Counted from the stretch's first letter, positions 1 to 8,013 are shown. The stretch is DNA of 64,000 bases from JAWPMT01 sp965601475 (GCA_965601475.1 OZ271832.1:4774001-4838000), one strand, 5' to 3'. Numbers and translations are program-made. Notes: a model not told the origin generated them from the letters alone.

Positions 1-88
1 CAGTGACCAGATCAAACGTTAATTCCCCTTTGTACATCAGGATGATGTTCTGGTCATAAATGTTCTTATAGCTTCTTAAATAATCCAT
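1..88 (-). CDS. SiaB-like protein kinase, N-terminal fragment (runs off left edge)
   Basis: Reading the minus strand from an ATG at 88 gives 29 codons open to the window edge. An in-frame TAA lies about 15 codons upstream, so this is close to the true N-terminus. The pattern of a short helix followed by IILMYKGELT resembles the start of the SiaB/DUF6272 family, whose members begin a beta strand with a hydrophobic-x-GP/E-L/I motif. SiaB is a histidine-kinase-fold Ser/Thr kinase opposed by a SpoIIE phosphatase (SiaA) in partner switching. A HAMP-SpoIIE phosphatase is present at 3930..5108, which fits. Only 29 residues are visible, so the family call is tentative. Confidence 0.45.
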   Translation of the reverse strand, partial: MDYLRSYKNIYDQNIILMYKGELTFDLVT

Positions 89-171
89 TTGCTTGTACAG
101 GGTATTTTCGATGAAAAGTAATTACGAAATACTCATATATGCAACTTATTAAACGATTATATATAAATCGC

Positions 172-199
172 TTGCGGTATTTGAGTTAAAGTAATTTTG
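172..199 (+). promoter_or_regulatory. Possible distal promoter (TTG-N17-TAATTTTG)
   Basis: TTG at 172..174 and TAATTTTG at 192..199 match the -33/-7 layout of Bacteroidota primary-sigma promoters. It would give a leader of about 270 bases before the kinase at 474. It duplicates the proximal element at 429..436. Confidence 0.35.
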
Positions 200-408
200 T
201 CGTTCTGTACATAACTCATTGTTATTGAATCAATTATGAAATGAACGCAGAATACCGAAACCTAGGGCTAGTTCCCATTAGCACCGCAAAGGTGGTCAAA
301 AAAAATTGTTTGATCATGTTATTTTGAAAGGCATATTTTTTGACTTTGTCTGGGTCTGATTATTCCCGTTCAACCTCTAAATCAATGGTTTCATGATACA
401 TTGAGGTA

Positions 409-436
409 TTGATTGCTTGCATTATTTATAATTTTG
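409..436 (+). promoter_or_regulatory. Promoter of the histidine kinase gene
   Basis: TTG at 409..411, a 17-base spacer, then TAATTTTG at 429..436, a perfect TAnnTTTG box. Transcription would start near 442, leaving a leader of about 30 bases before the ATG at 474. Confidence 0.6.
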
Positions 437-473
437 AGTAACCTTTCAAACGGCGTATAGAACAAACTGAATT

Positions 474-2381
474 ATGAAGAAAGATTTATTTTCGATAGCC
501 TACATCCTTACTGCCGTCATTTTGGCTGGGGCTGTGGCGTATTACATTTTCTTCGTGCAGAAAGACATCATTAATTCATTCAATGACGATTCTGATTACG
601 TGAAAATCAGTGCCAGACAAGAGATGTTTGGCCAACGTATCGCGAAGGCTGCGGTAGGAATGGGTTATTCTGAGACAGAACGGAACTTCCGGATTTTCCA
701 GGCAGAACTGGGGAGAATCGTGCCCGAATGGCGCCGGATGAACCTGGCTTTGATCGAAGGAGATGCTGATTTGAACATAGATCGACCATCGACAACCCAG
801 GAATATGAGCAATTACTTCAGGATCTGCGCTTTTTCTATGATGAGATGAATACCAATGCAGACAACCTGCTCAGCCTGGAATACACTACCAACGAAAACG
901 ACATCAACTACATTTCACTAAGGGGCTCCATTGAGGCGATTCTTAATACATCAAGGAAGTATCAGGTGGCAGTTGAAAACATCACCGACTGGCTCAACGA
1001 CAACGCCAAGTTGAACAAAGATGGATTCAACCTGTACGAAAAGATTGCCCTGGCTGCCTTTTTCGGCATGCTGGTATTGCAAGCCCTTTTCATCGTTAGA
1101 CCGCTCGTGAAGCTTGCTGGTCAAAACTTCCTTTCGGCCAATAAAGCATACGTTGAGTTGAAGAATTCGGAGAAGAAGTTGAGGGTGAGTTACGCCAAGC
1201 AAAAGCACATTAATAAGCAGTTGGTGGTTTCGCGGAAAGAACTGGAGCAGAAAAACACCAAGCTACAAGACTCTGAGTCGAAATTGCTGAAAAGTACGGA
1301 GGAGCAAATTGCCATCAACGAGCAATTGATCAAGGCGCAGGAGGCATTGAATGAAGCGTATTCAAAACTGCAGGATTCTGAATCTGAGATTAGGGAATTG
1401 GCAGATAAGCAGCTGGAAGATAACGAAAAGCTATTCCTGGCCGAGAAGAAGATGAAGCAGTTGCTTGAGGAAGAGAAGAAAGCCAAGGAGAATCTCAATG
1501 GCGCCATGAACAACCTGAAGGAAGCGCAATCGCAACTGGTGCACTCAGAGAAGATGGCTTCTTTGGGACAGCTTACCGCCGGTATTGCCCATGAGATCAA
1601 CAATCCTGTCAACTTCATTTCCAGTGGTATGAGCTCTCTGGGTATGTCCATTCAATCGCTCACCGAAATCCTGGAAGAGTACTCCAGACTGGATGAAGGT
1701 TCGGAAGATCCCAAAGATGTGATTGCTGCTGTGAAAGACTTGAAAGAGGACCATGAGTATGAAGAATTGATGGATGAACTGGATGATCTTATCAAAGATG
1801 TAAACTATGGTGTGCAGCGTACCATTGAAATTGTGAAAGGTCTTCGAGTATTCTCCAGACTGGATGAGGAGGAAATCAAAAAGGCCAATATCAATGAAAA
1901 CCTGGATGCTACGTTGGTTCTCCTAAGAAACAAAACAAAGAACAGGGTCAAAGTGTCTAAATACTATGATGAGAAGATGACCGAGATTGACTGCTATCCC
2001 GGTCAGTTGAACCAGGTGTTTATGAATATTCTCAACAACGGTATTCAGGCGATCCCTGAAGAAAGGAAAGATGGCGAAATTCAGATTTACACCGAAGAGT
2101 TGGAAGATCAAATCATGATAAGGCTGACTGACAATGGTGTAGGGATCCCCGAGAAGATCAAAAATAGAATTTGGGAGCCATTCTTCACCACCAAGCCGGT
2201 AGGCGTTGGTACAGGTTTGGGTATGTCTATTACCTACGGTATCATTGAGAAGCATCACGGCAAAATTGAACTGAATAGTGAGGTTGGAAAGGGTACGGAG
2301 TTTGCCATATACCTGCCGAAGAAGTTGCAGCCCGAAGCGAGGAGTGAGGAGGAAGTCGTAGCTTCTTCAGGAAAATCCTAA
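474..2381 (+). CDS. PilJ-like membrane sensor histidine kinase with long coiled coil
   Basis: The protein has 635 residues. TM1 lies at about 7-28 and TM2 at about 190-210, enclosing an extracytoplasmic helical domain with the ISARQEMFGQRIAKAA motif typical of PilJ/NarX-type four-helix sensors. A coiled coil of about 140 residues (220-355) follows, with an internal repeat marked by KLQDSES occurring twice about 37 residues apart. The dimerisation/phosphoacceptor box GQLTAGIAHEINNP places the phosphorylated histidine at about residue 373. The C-terminal ATPase domain has an N box (NILNNGIQAIP), G1 (DNGVGIP) and G2 (GVGTGLGMS). No HAMP domain is evident, so the coiled coil probably carries the signal. 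The next gene, 45 bases on, encodes a receiver protein that is its likely partner. Confidence 0.93.
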   Translation: MKKDLFSIAYILTAVILAGAVAYYIFFVQKDIINSFNDDSDYVKISARQEMFGQRIAKAAVGMGYSETERNFRIFQAELGRIVPEWRRMNLALIEGDADLNIDRPSTTQEYEQLLQDLRFFYDEMNTNADNLLSLEYTTNENDINYISLRGSIEAILNTSRKYQVAVENITDWLNDNAKLNKDGFNLYEKIALAAFFGMLVLQALFIVRPLVKLAGQNFLSANKAYVELKNSEKKLRVSYAKQKHINKQLVVSRKELEQKNTKLQDSESKLLKSTEEQIAINEQLIKAQEALNEAYSKLQDSESEIRELADKQLEDNEKLFLAEKKMKQLLEEEKKAKENLNGAMNNLKEAQSQLVHSEKMASLGQLTAGIAHEINNPVNFISSGMSSLGMSIQSLTEILEEYSRLDEGSEDPKDVIAAVKDLKEDHEYEELMDELDDLIKDVNYGVQRTIEIVKGLRVFSRLDEEEIKKANINENLDATLVLLRNKTKNRVKVSKYYDEKMTEIDCYPGQLNQVFMNILNNGIQAIPEERKDGEIQIYTEELEDQIMIRLTDNGVGIPEKIKNRIWEPFFTTKPVGVGTGLGMSITYGIIEKHHGKIELNSEVGKGTEFAIYLPKKLQPEARSEEEVVASSGKS

Positions 2382-2426
2382 TCGACCTATTTCAAAAATA
2401 CCAAACGTACCTAGAACCCAATAGCC

Positions 2427-3683
2427 ATGGAAGTAGCTGATGCTGTGGAACCAAAAAGAGATCAGAAAGAGAAAAAATACTCGATTCTCTATGTAGATGA
2501 TGAGGAAACCAACCTAAGGGTTTTCAAATCTAACTTCAGACGATTTTATAAGGTCCATACCAGTACTAATCCTGTTGAAGCCATCGACATTCTGAAGAAT
2601 GAGGATATCCAGATTGTCGTGACGGATCAGCGAATGCCTGAGATGTCTGGAACCGAGTTTCTGGAAAAGATCCTTCCGGATCATCCGGATGTGATCAAAA
2701 TCATTCTCACTGGCTTTACCGACATTGAAGCAATCAAGGACGGGATCAACCGTTGCGGTATCTACAAGTATATAACCAAACCCTGGAACTTCGAGGAGAT
2801 GAAAGCGGTGCTCGATCGCGGGATGGAGTCCTATCTGTCCGTTGTCGAGACCGAAGAGCATATCAAGGAGTTGGAGGTCTCCAACGAAGAGTTGGAGCGA
2901 AAGGTAGCAGAACGTACCAAGGAGCTCAATACTATCAATGAGCGACTGATCAATAGCATCAAGTATGCTGGTGAATTGCAACGGTCGATGTTGCCTACCC
3001 AAAGGGGTATGAACCGTCTGTTCGGCGAGTTTTTCACCCTGTACAAGACAAAATACCTTTTCAGTGAGGAGTTCTTCTGGGCAACGTCTTTTAACTTCCG
3101 TAAGGAGGACTATACCATCGTGGCTATTATCGAATTTGATGGCAAGGGGATCGTAGGTTCGCTCAAGACCCTAATCTCAGATTCTATCCTCAATGAACTG
3201 GTACACGATCGAAAGATTTTCCACTCCGGGGATATCATAAAATATCTGAAGGAAGAGGTGGATGCTGCGGGTTCCAATGAACTGATGTGCGACCTGAGAG
3301 CTTCCGTTTTGGTCATCGACAATTACAAGAAGACGCTGCAGTTCAGCGGGTTGAATCAGGACATGATCCTCTTCAACGGAGGAAATGAAATGATCATCCT
3401 TGAAGGTGAAGGAGATGACAAAGTAGACTCGCTTATCGACGATAAGATCGAGTTGAAGCGCAATAGCACATTTTATATGTATACCAATGGCTATTTCAAA
3501 CAACAAAATATTGATGGAATAGAATTTGGATATGATAAATTTGAGGAACTGTTGAAGTCAATCCACTTGCAGCCTATGCAGGAGCAGGGTAAGTTCGTCG
3601 AAGACAACATCAATGATTGGATCGGAGAACGCGGATTGAGCGACGACATCACGGTCGTGGGTTTTAGGCTGAACGAAGATTAA
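2427..3683 (+). CDS. Response regulator with degenerate SpoIIE/PP2C-like output domain
   Basis: The protein has 418 residues. Residues about 15-135 form a receiver domain (VDDEE acidic patch, phosphoacceptor in VVTDQRMPEMSG, Lys in ITKPW), followed by a coiled coil to about 190. The C-terminal part aligns with the SpoIIE phosphatase at 3930..5108: NSIKYAGELQRSMLP matches SSIYYAQRIQNSMLP. The metal-binding positions are altered: SGDFYW is SEEFFW (Glu215), ADCTGHG is IEFDGKG (Glu236, Lys240) and ASDG is YTNG (Asn354). Only the final Asp pair (406-407) remains. I infer a pseudophosphatase that binds a partner under phosphorylation control rather than a working enzyme. It is likely co-transcribed with the upstream kinase and the 76-residue gene downstream. 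Confidence 0.9.
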   Translation: MEVADAVEPKRDQKEKKYSILYVDDEETNLRVFKSNFRRFYKVHTSTNPVEAIDILKNEDIQIVVTDQRMPEMSGTEFLEKILPDHPDVIKIILTGFTDIEAIKDGINRCGIYKYITKPWNFEEMKAVLDRGMESYLSVVETEEHIKELEVSNEELERKVAERTKELNTINERLINSIKYAGELQRSMLPTQRGMNRLFGEFFTLYKTKYLFSEEFFWATSFNFRKEDYTIVAIIEFDGKGIVGSLKTLISDSILNELVHDRKIFHSGDIIKYLKEEVDAAGSNELMCDLRASVLVIDNYKKTLQFSGLNQDMILFNGGNEMIILEGEGDDKVDSLIDDKIELKRNSTFYMYTNGYFKQQNIDGIEFGYDKFEELLKSIHLQPMQEQGKFVEDNINDWIGERGLSDDITVVGFRLNED

Positions 3684-3687
3684 ATAG

Positions 3688-3918
3688 ATGATCAAGGCAA
3701 TTAATTTTAAGAATTGGTGTACGGAAAACATCACACCTCAGTCTTGGCCGAGAATCGTCCTGAAGGCCATACCTGAATTAAGGGAGAAGGGTATTGATAC
3801 CAAAGGCCTGCAGGAGCCCGATGATGTTGTCACGCTGTCCGAAGACGCCTTGGAAATCCTGAACAAGTGGCTAGTGGAGCTCTACGATGTTCGCGTCGCT
3901 GAGGAAGTTCTCAGCTAA
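3688..3918 (+). CDS. Small unknown protein, 76 residues, in kinase/receiver operon
   Basis: The start ATG lies 4 bases after the stop of the receiver gene, so translation is probably coupled. The protein is soluble and mixed acidic/basic, with predicted helices and no signal peptide, membrane segment, Cys pair or nucleotide motif. I do not recognise a family; it is not SiaC/DUF1987-like in length or sequence. Its position makes it a candidate partner or target adaptor of the degenerate phosphatase upstream. It ends 11 bases from the stop of the convergent SpoIIE gene. Confidence 0.75.
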   Translation: MIKAINFKNWCTENITPQSWPRIVLKAIPELREKGIDTKGLQEPDDVVTLSEDALEILNKWLVELYDVRVAEEVLS

Positions 3919-3929
3919 TTTATTGCTGG

Positions 3930-5108
3930 CTATACTTCGAAGCCAATTACCAATACATCATCTGTCTGTTCCTGGGTGCCCCTCCATCGTTCAAAAGTCT
4001 CTTCCAGCTTTTTGCCTTGTTCTTTCATTTTGATATCTGAAGTTCTCTGAAGCAAGTCTCTGAAACGCTTGGCCATGAAACGCTTGTCGTCGTCACCGCC
4101 GAACTGGTCTTGAAAACCGTCTGAGGCCAGGTAGATACGGTCACCCTCTTTGAGTTGGATAGATTGCTCCATAAACTGATCTTCTACCTCTTTCTCATCT
4201 TCTCCTTCAACACCTCCCACCATGAGCTTAGGGCTTTTGATGTATTGGATATTCTTTTGATCCCAGTGCATAATGGGAAGTCCAGCGCCAGCAAACTTCA
4301 TTTCCAATGAGTCCAAGTCGATCACACACACCATGATCTCCATTCCATCTTGCTTTTGGCTGCTTTGCTCATCTCGGTAGAGCTCGAATTTGATGCCCTT
4401 GTCCAGACGAGCCAGGATCTTCACTGGCTCAATATAGTTTTGATAATAGATGATGTTCGTCAATTGGTTGCCGCCCATCATCGACATGATGGCCCCTGGC
4501 ACACCATGACCGGTGCAATCTGCGCAAGCCATGATCAAGTACTCATTTCTTCCTCTGCGTACCTTTTCAAACCAATAGAAATCACCGCTTACCACATCTT
4601 TGGGTCGGAACAGGATGAAGGAATCGCTAACGTTCCTCCTAAGCTCTCCTGGGGTAGGTAGCATGGAGTTCTGAATCCGCTGGGCATAGTATATACTCGA
4701 AGTTATTTGTTTGTTCACTTCTTCGAGTTTGTCCTTTTGCTCCTCCAGTTCGTTCTTTTGAGCACTTAGCTGATCGCTAAGCTCTTTCTCTTCCCGAATC
4801 TCTTTGCGTAACTCCAATGCTGTGGCCTTCAGTTGTTTGGCCAATTGCCCAACCTCATCATCGGAAGTGGTAGTGATTTCCACCTCAAGATTGCCTTCAC
4901 CAATTTTATTGGCGATGACACTCAAATCCACAACCGGCTTTACCAGCCACATTGCGGCAAATGCTGAGAAGACCCCCGCAAGGATTACCAAGGCGAGCAG
5001 TTGTGCACCAAAGCTGGCCACTCCGGAAGCGGAAAGACCATATAGCACTCCCCCGGAGACTGCTAATGAAATAATACCTATCAGAATGAGTTTGGAATAA
5101 AGCTTCAT
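3930..5108 (-). CDS. Membrane HAMP-SpoIIE family protein phosphatase (SiaA/RsbU-like)
   Basis: The protein has 392 residues. Two TM helices (about 7-29 and 36-56) are separated by almost no loop, so it lacks a real extracytoplasmic sensor. A HAMP domain follows to about 105, then a coiled coil, then a PP2C-type domain from about 150. The catalytic metal ligands are all present: Asp176 in SGDFYW, Asp197 in ADCTGHG, Asp330 in ASDGF and Asp383-Asp384 near the end. It should dephosphorylate a Ser/Thr on a partner-switch protein. It is convergent with the kinase/receiver operon, and a SiaB-like kinase begins at the left edge of the window. Its phosphatase domain is a paralogue of the degenerate one at 2427..3683. 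Confidence 0.92.
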   Translation of the reverse strand: MKLYSKLILIGIISLAVSGGVLYGLSASGVASFGAQLLALVILAGVFSAFAAMWLVKPVVDLSVIANKIGEGNLEVEITTTSDDEVGQLAKQLKATALELRKEIREEKELSDQLSAQKNELEEQKDKLEEVNKQITSSIYYAQRIQNSMLPTPGELRRNVSDSFILFRPKDVVSGDFYWFEKVRRGRNEYLIMACADCTGHGVPGAIMSMMGGNQLTNIIYYQNYIEPVKILARLDKGIKFELYRDEQSSQKQDGMEIMVCVIDLDSLEMKFAGAGLPIMHWDQKNIQYIKSPKLMVGGVEGEDEKEVEDQFMEQSIQLKEGDRIYLASDGFQDQFGGDDDKRFMAKRFRDLLQRTSDIKMKEQGKKLEETFERWRGTQEQTDDVLVIGFEV

Positions 5109-5237
5109 CAGGTGAAATTCGGGTTAGATCAGTGGATTGTTCAAAGTGGAAAAGATAAAAATATTGTCATTAAAAATGACATTCTTCTTTTTTATTAAAT
5201 CTGAAAGTGTAATTTCGGATGCGAAGAAGAGTATGCT

Positions 5238-5681
5238 ATGAAAGAGACCGCCGCTTTTGTTTTTCTTCTGTTTGCCTGTTATTCTCACGCTCAAAATCTC
5301 ACCATCTTCAAAAGTAATCTCGGGGTTGAGGCAACCACTGTGAAGCTGGAGAATATCATCAAGCAAAAAGGGCTTAAATTCTTTGAGACCGTCCATCATC
5401 ATGAAATTGCAATAGAGAGGGATTCGGAAATTGATTCCACGAACGTGATCCTTTTCGAAGATCCTGACTTGACTACTGACCTGATTTCCTGCGAACAGAC
5501 TTCTGCTTTGGACCTCCCTTTGAAGCTTATGGTCTGGGAGGAGAATGGAGATGTTTACATAGGCTTCATCGATCCGCAGCTGATGCGCAAGCGGTTCATG
5601 ATTCAGGACTGTCCGGAGACCCTCTCAAAGATGACCTCCCTGGTAGTTCGCGTCGTCAATGAGGCCATCAGAAGAAATTAG
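5238..5681 (+). CDS. Exported DUF302 domain protein
   Basis: The protein has 147 residues. A signal peptide (about 1-19, ending SHAQ) is followed by a single DUF302-type alpha/beta domain, recognisable by the order of an amphipathic helix, FFETVHHHE, a VILFEDP stretch and the LPLKLMVWEENGDVYIGF core strands. DUF302 domains are small and of unsettled biochemical function, often in redox or envelope contexts. Its last codons overlap by 4 bases with the stop of the convergent DUF2911 gene. Confidence 0.8.
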   Translation: MKETAAFVFLLFACYSHAQNLTIFKSNLGVEATTVKLENIIKQKGLKFFETVHHHEIAIERDSEIDSTNVILFEDPDLTTDLISCEQTSALDLPLKLMVWEENGDVYIGFIDPQLMRKRFMIQDCPETLSKMTSLVVRVVNEAIRRN

Positions 5682-6208
5682 GGAGCTTCTTCCAGTTCGA
5701 GACCGTACTGGTAATTACCCCAATGGAAAAGCAACATTTCGTCCTCAAAATATAGCCTCATCCGTTCATTGAAGTTCTCAGTTCGGTAGGGGAGGACCTT
5801 AACCCGCAACGCATCATTCCCTTCTTCATAGTTGTAAGCCCCCCATTGATCCCAATCTTTGTTCAGAATGATCGTCCATTCGTCTTCTGAAGCGATGGTG
5901 TAATACGCATAGCGTCCTTTGGGCAGTAGCTGGCCCATTACCAGCAGATCCTTGTCTGTGATGAGGTTGGTAGCTTCATTGGCTCCTGTGCGCCAAATCT
6001 TTCCATACGGGATGAGGCCATCCAGCAGCTTGCGTTTCTTCACAGCAGGGCTACTGTAGTCGATGATCACCTGTGCAGTTTGAATCAAGGTGGTGTCTGC
6101 CGCCGGTGGTGAGGGCCTCTTGGATTTGTCTTTGTAGTCATTGGAACACTTTGTGAATAGCGCCGAAATCGTCAGCAAAGTGATCAGTGTGAGGGAGGAT
6201 CTTATCAT
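5678..6208 (-). CDS. DUF2911 family envelope protein
   Basis: An upstream ATG at 6259 would add 17 charged residues before the hydrophobic leader, so the ATG at 6208 is preferred (176 residues). The N-terminus MIRSSLTLITLLTIS is a signal sequence followed by a Cys, so it may be a lipoprotein, although the residue before the Cys is Lys, which is poor for a lipobox. The GKIWRTGANEATNL motif and the following beta-rich region (YAYYTI, WTIILN) are characteristic of DUF2911. The function is unknown; the family is common in Bacteroidota envelopes. Confidence 0.82.
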   Translation of the reverse strand: MIRSSLTLITLLTISALFTKCSNDYKDKSKRPSPPAADTTLIQTAQVIIDYSSPAVKKRKLLDGLIPYGKIWRTGANEATNLITDKDLLVMGQLLPKGRYAYYTIASEDEWTIILNKDWDQWGAYNYEEGNDALRVKVLPYRTENFNERMRLYFEDEMLLFHWGNYQYGLELEEAP

Positions 6209-6347
6209 TTTTGGCTCAAATCGGACATTCTTCTGTTCGAAAAACGTGCACTTGTACATTCAAATTTTTAATCTAATATTTTGATAGTCAATCAATTGTC
6301 AATTCAGGAATATTTTTTGAGCAATATATCAAAAACCAATTCTTAAT

Positions 6348-6617
6348 ATGAGCGTCATAGGAATAGAAATCCCACAACTAAACGAAGAACAGGACATTGA
6401 GGTTGAGGTTCGCATCAATGGTATCAAAAAACAGTACAATTACCGAGTGGAAATATTCTACTGGGAGGAATGCCCCTTTCCTACGGAGGATCGCGTTGAG
6501 TGTATCAAAAATCTGGTGACTAACTACAACAGCGACTGGGAACTGGCCCACATTGGTATCCCAACAGATGATTACATTCCAATCACTTTCAGAAAAAAAC
6601 GACTGCTAAAAGGGTAG
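6348..6617 (+). CDS. Hypothetical protein, 89 residues
   Basis: A small soluble protein with no signal peptide. It starts with beta-strand-like sequence (IEVEVRINGIKKQYNYRVEIFYW) of which only the fold impression can be used, followed by a helix (RVECIKNLVTNY). I do not recognise the family. Its 3' end overlaps the end of the convergent DUF3127 gene by 12 bases. Codon use looks normal and the 5' region is AT-rich, which supports a real gene. Confidence 0.6.
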   Translation: MSVIGIEIPQLNEEQDIEVEVRINGIKKQYNYRVEIFYWEECPFPTEDRVECIKNLVTNYNSDWELAHIGIPTDDYIPITFRKKRLLKG

Positions 6618-6986
6618 GTCATCGTCGTCTGCTGCACCAGATGACATCCAGTCTTCGGTAGGGGCGGGCGCCTCACTTCCCGGTATGTTTTCGCCGGAGG
6701 GGGAAGTCGCCTCTTGTTCCACCCGCCAGGCCTGCAGGCTGTTGAAATACACAACCTTTCCCTGTCTATCTGTCCACTTTCTTCCCTTCAAATTGAAAGT
6801 CACAGATATGTCAGATCCTACAGGGATTTGCTCAATCTGGTCACAGTTGCTTTGTATGAGTTCAAACTTGAGAAACTCAGGATACTGAGGGTTTTCAGTG
6901 TACTCTACAATAAATTCTCTCTTGCGGAATGTCTCTGATACATTCTGCACCTCATATTTTTCAAGAAGTTTCCCTTTGATATTCAT
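6606..6986 (-). CDS. DUF3127 protein
   Basis: The protein has 126 residues. The N-terminal 90 residues match the DUF3127 pattern (EVQNVSETFRKREFIVEY, then IPVGSDISVTFNLKGR, then YFNSLQAWRVE), an OB-like single-strand-binding fold found almost only in Bacteroidota. The C-terminal tail is disordered, acidic and ends in DDDLPF, very like the acidic tip of SSB proteins. I infer a nucleic-acid-binding role with a protein-recruiting tail. It is divergent from the small membrane protein at 7029. Confidence 0.85.
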   Translation of the reverse strand: MNIKGKLLEKYEVQNVSETFRKREFIVEYTENPQYPEFLKFELIQSNCDQIEQIPVGSDISVTFNLKGRKWTDRQGKVVYFNSLQAWRVEQEATSPSGENIPGSEAPAPTEDWMSSGAADDDDLPF

Positions 6987-7028
6987 GTTTAAGATGTTGA
7001 ACTATTGACCAAATTTGTGGTTCGATCT

Positions 7029-7181
7029 ATGAATATGAAAAGGTCTAAGAAATTATTTTTTATTCTGGCGGCAGTCTTCTTGCTGATCATCTTCCTCATC
7101 GGGATGGACATTAGCCGCAGAACGACCTGGCCTGGAGCAAAAAAGAATCTGAAGGAACGAATCATTGAAGATGATAAATAG
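7029..7181 (+). CDS. Small single-pass membrane protein, 50 residues
   Basis: ATG at 7029 to TAG at 7181. A basic N-terminus (MNMKRSKK) is followed by one hydrophobic helix (about 9-26), then DISRRTTWPGAKKNLKERI. Small proteins with a TM helix followed by an R/K-TT-x-PG motif occur across Bacteroidota as I recall them. The gene overlaps the DUF2452 gene downstream by 11 bases, which argues for coupled translation. Its function is unknown. Confidence 0.65.
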   Translation: MNMKRSKKLFFILAAVFLLIIFLIGMDISRRTTWPGAKKNLKERIIEDDK

Positions 7182-7650
7182 AAATAAAGTTGACGTTTCC
7201 AAAATCGACCTGGAGAAGGAGAAGGAGAAGATTGCGGACTATCCCGGGCTGATTCAATTCGCACATTCCGTAGGTAGCGCAATTGTGAAACCTGAGGACA
7301 AAGGGCGCATAAAGGGCAATGCCGTGGCAGCCATGCATGACCAAACGGACAGGCAGTTTCAGCAGTTGTTTGAGCAAATGCAGACCCTGGTTGAGCAGGC
7401 GAAGTACCTGAAGAAGCGTGTGGAGATCTCAGAACGCATCTATCTTGCAGAAATGGGTTTCCAGCCAGTCATAGGCAAGGAATATTATCTCTACCACAAA
7501 AAATCCGGCAAAGACCTGTTGTCTATGGTAAGCAAAGAGGAGTGGGGTAGGAGTTTTCCTTTCGAAAAGTACCTGGGCAAAGTAAAATTACTTTCGGATC
7601 ATACCTGGGAGGTCATCGAGGCAACCGATGATGTGCACGAGCAGGTATAG
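7171..7650 (+). CDS. DUF2452 protein
   Basis: The ATG at 7171 is preferred to a TTG two codons earlier; it gives 159 residues. The pattern YPGLIQFAHSVGSAIVKPE, a central helical AMHDQTDRQFQQLFEQM segment, and a C-terminal GKEYYLYHKKSG/LLSMVSKEEW region are those of DUF2452, a Bacteroidota family without known activity. It is soluble, with no signal peptide, and lies in an operon with the small membrane protein. Confidence 0.83.
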   Translation: MINRNKVDVSKIDLEKEKEKIADYPGLIQFAHSVGSAIVKPEDKGRIKGNAVAAMHDQTDRQFQQLFEQMQTLVEQAKYLKKRVEISERIYLAEMGFQPVIGKEYYLYHKKSGKDLLSMVSKEEWGRSFPFEKYLGKVKLLSDHTWEVIEATDDVHEQV

Positions 7651-7668
7651 AAGCCAAATACTTGCGAG

Positions 7669-8013
7669 ATGAAATTTTTTATTTTGTTATTAATCACTTT
7701 TGGCTTGCTTCTATCTTGCGCCGATGACTCCAATGAGAGCATCACACCGGAAGAACAGGCATCAGAACCTTGCGATCCTGCTATCTCACTGGAAGCAGAT
7801 ATTTTACCTGTGATTAATAGTCAATGTGCATTGTCTGGTTGTCACCTTGATAGTCAGTTGCCATTGCTTAATTCCACAGGGGATATTATACAAAACACGG
7901 AACGGATAAATGCCAGAGTTGTAGCTGGTACAATGCCGCCGAGTCGACCACTGAGCAGAGCAACCGTTGATTTGATTGCCTGCTGGGTCGAAAACGGAGC
8001 TACAGATAACTAA
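7669..8013 (+). CDS. Cytochrome-like lipoprotein with CXXXXCH motif
   Basis: The protein has 114 residues. A lipoprotein signal ends at LLLSCADDS (Cys17). A planctomycete-type cytochrome c-like core follows: the heme-site region reads CALSGCH, with four rather than two residues between the cysteines. A later GTMPPS supplies a Met ligand candidate, and the final ACWVENGA is typical of these domains. The extended spacing occurs in other Bacteroidota members of the family, as I recall, and may or may not allow heme attachment. It begins an operon with YceI and a DUF5777 protein. Confidence 0.78.
   Translation: MKFFILLLITFGLLLSCADDSNESITPEEQASEPCDPAISLEADILPVINSQCALSGCHLDSQLPLLNSTGDIIQNTERINARVVAGTMPPSRPLSRATVDLIACWVENGATDN

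Larger units (their letters stand above)
89..473. other. Intergenic region between divergent SiaB-like and histidine kinase genes
   Basis: This stretch of 385 bases has no convincing gene. It contains two copies of TAATTTTG (192..199 and 429..436), each a perfect match to the Bacteroidota -7 element, and each preceded by TTG at 17 bases. A 28-codon open frame at 241..327 has no family resemblance and is not called. AT-rich sequence at 120..180 probably contains the promoter of the minus-strand gene, but no clear element could be picked out. Confidence 0.6.

Noticed and set aside
241..327. 28-codon open frame downstream of a TAATTTTG box (192..199)
   Set aside because: It has no recognisable domain, is very short, and no other evidence for translation was seen.
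5671..5693. GAAGAA...TTCTTC dyad across the DUF302/DUF2911 stop codons
   Set aside because: It lies in coding sequence, is low complexity and has a long loop, so it is most likely accidental.
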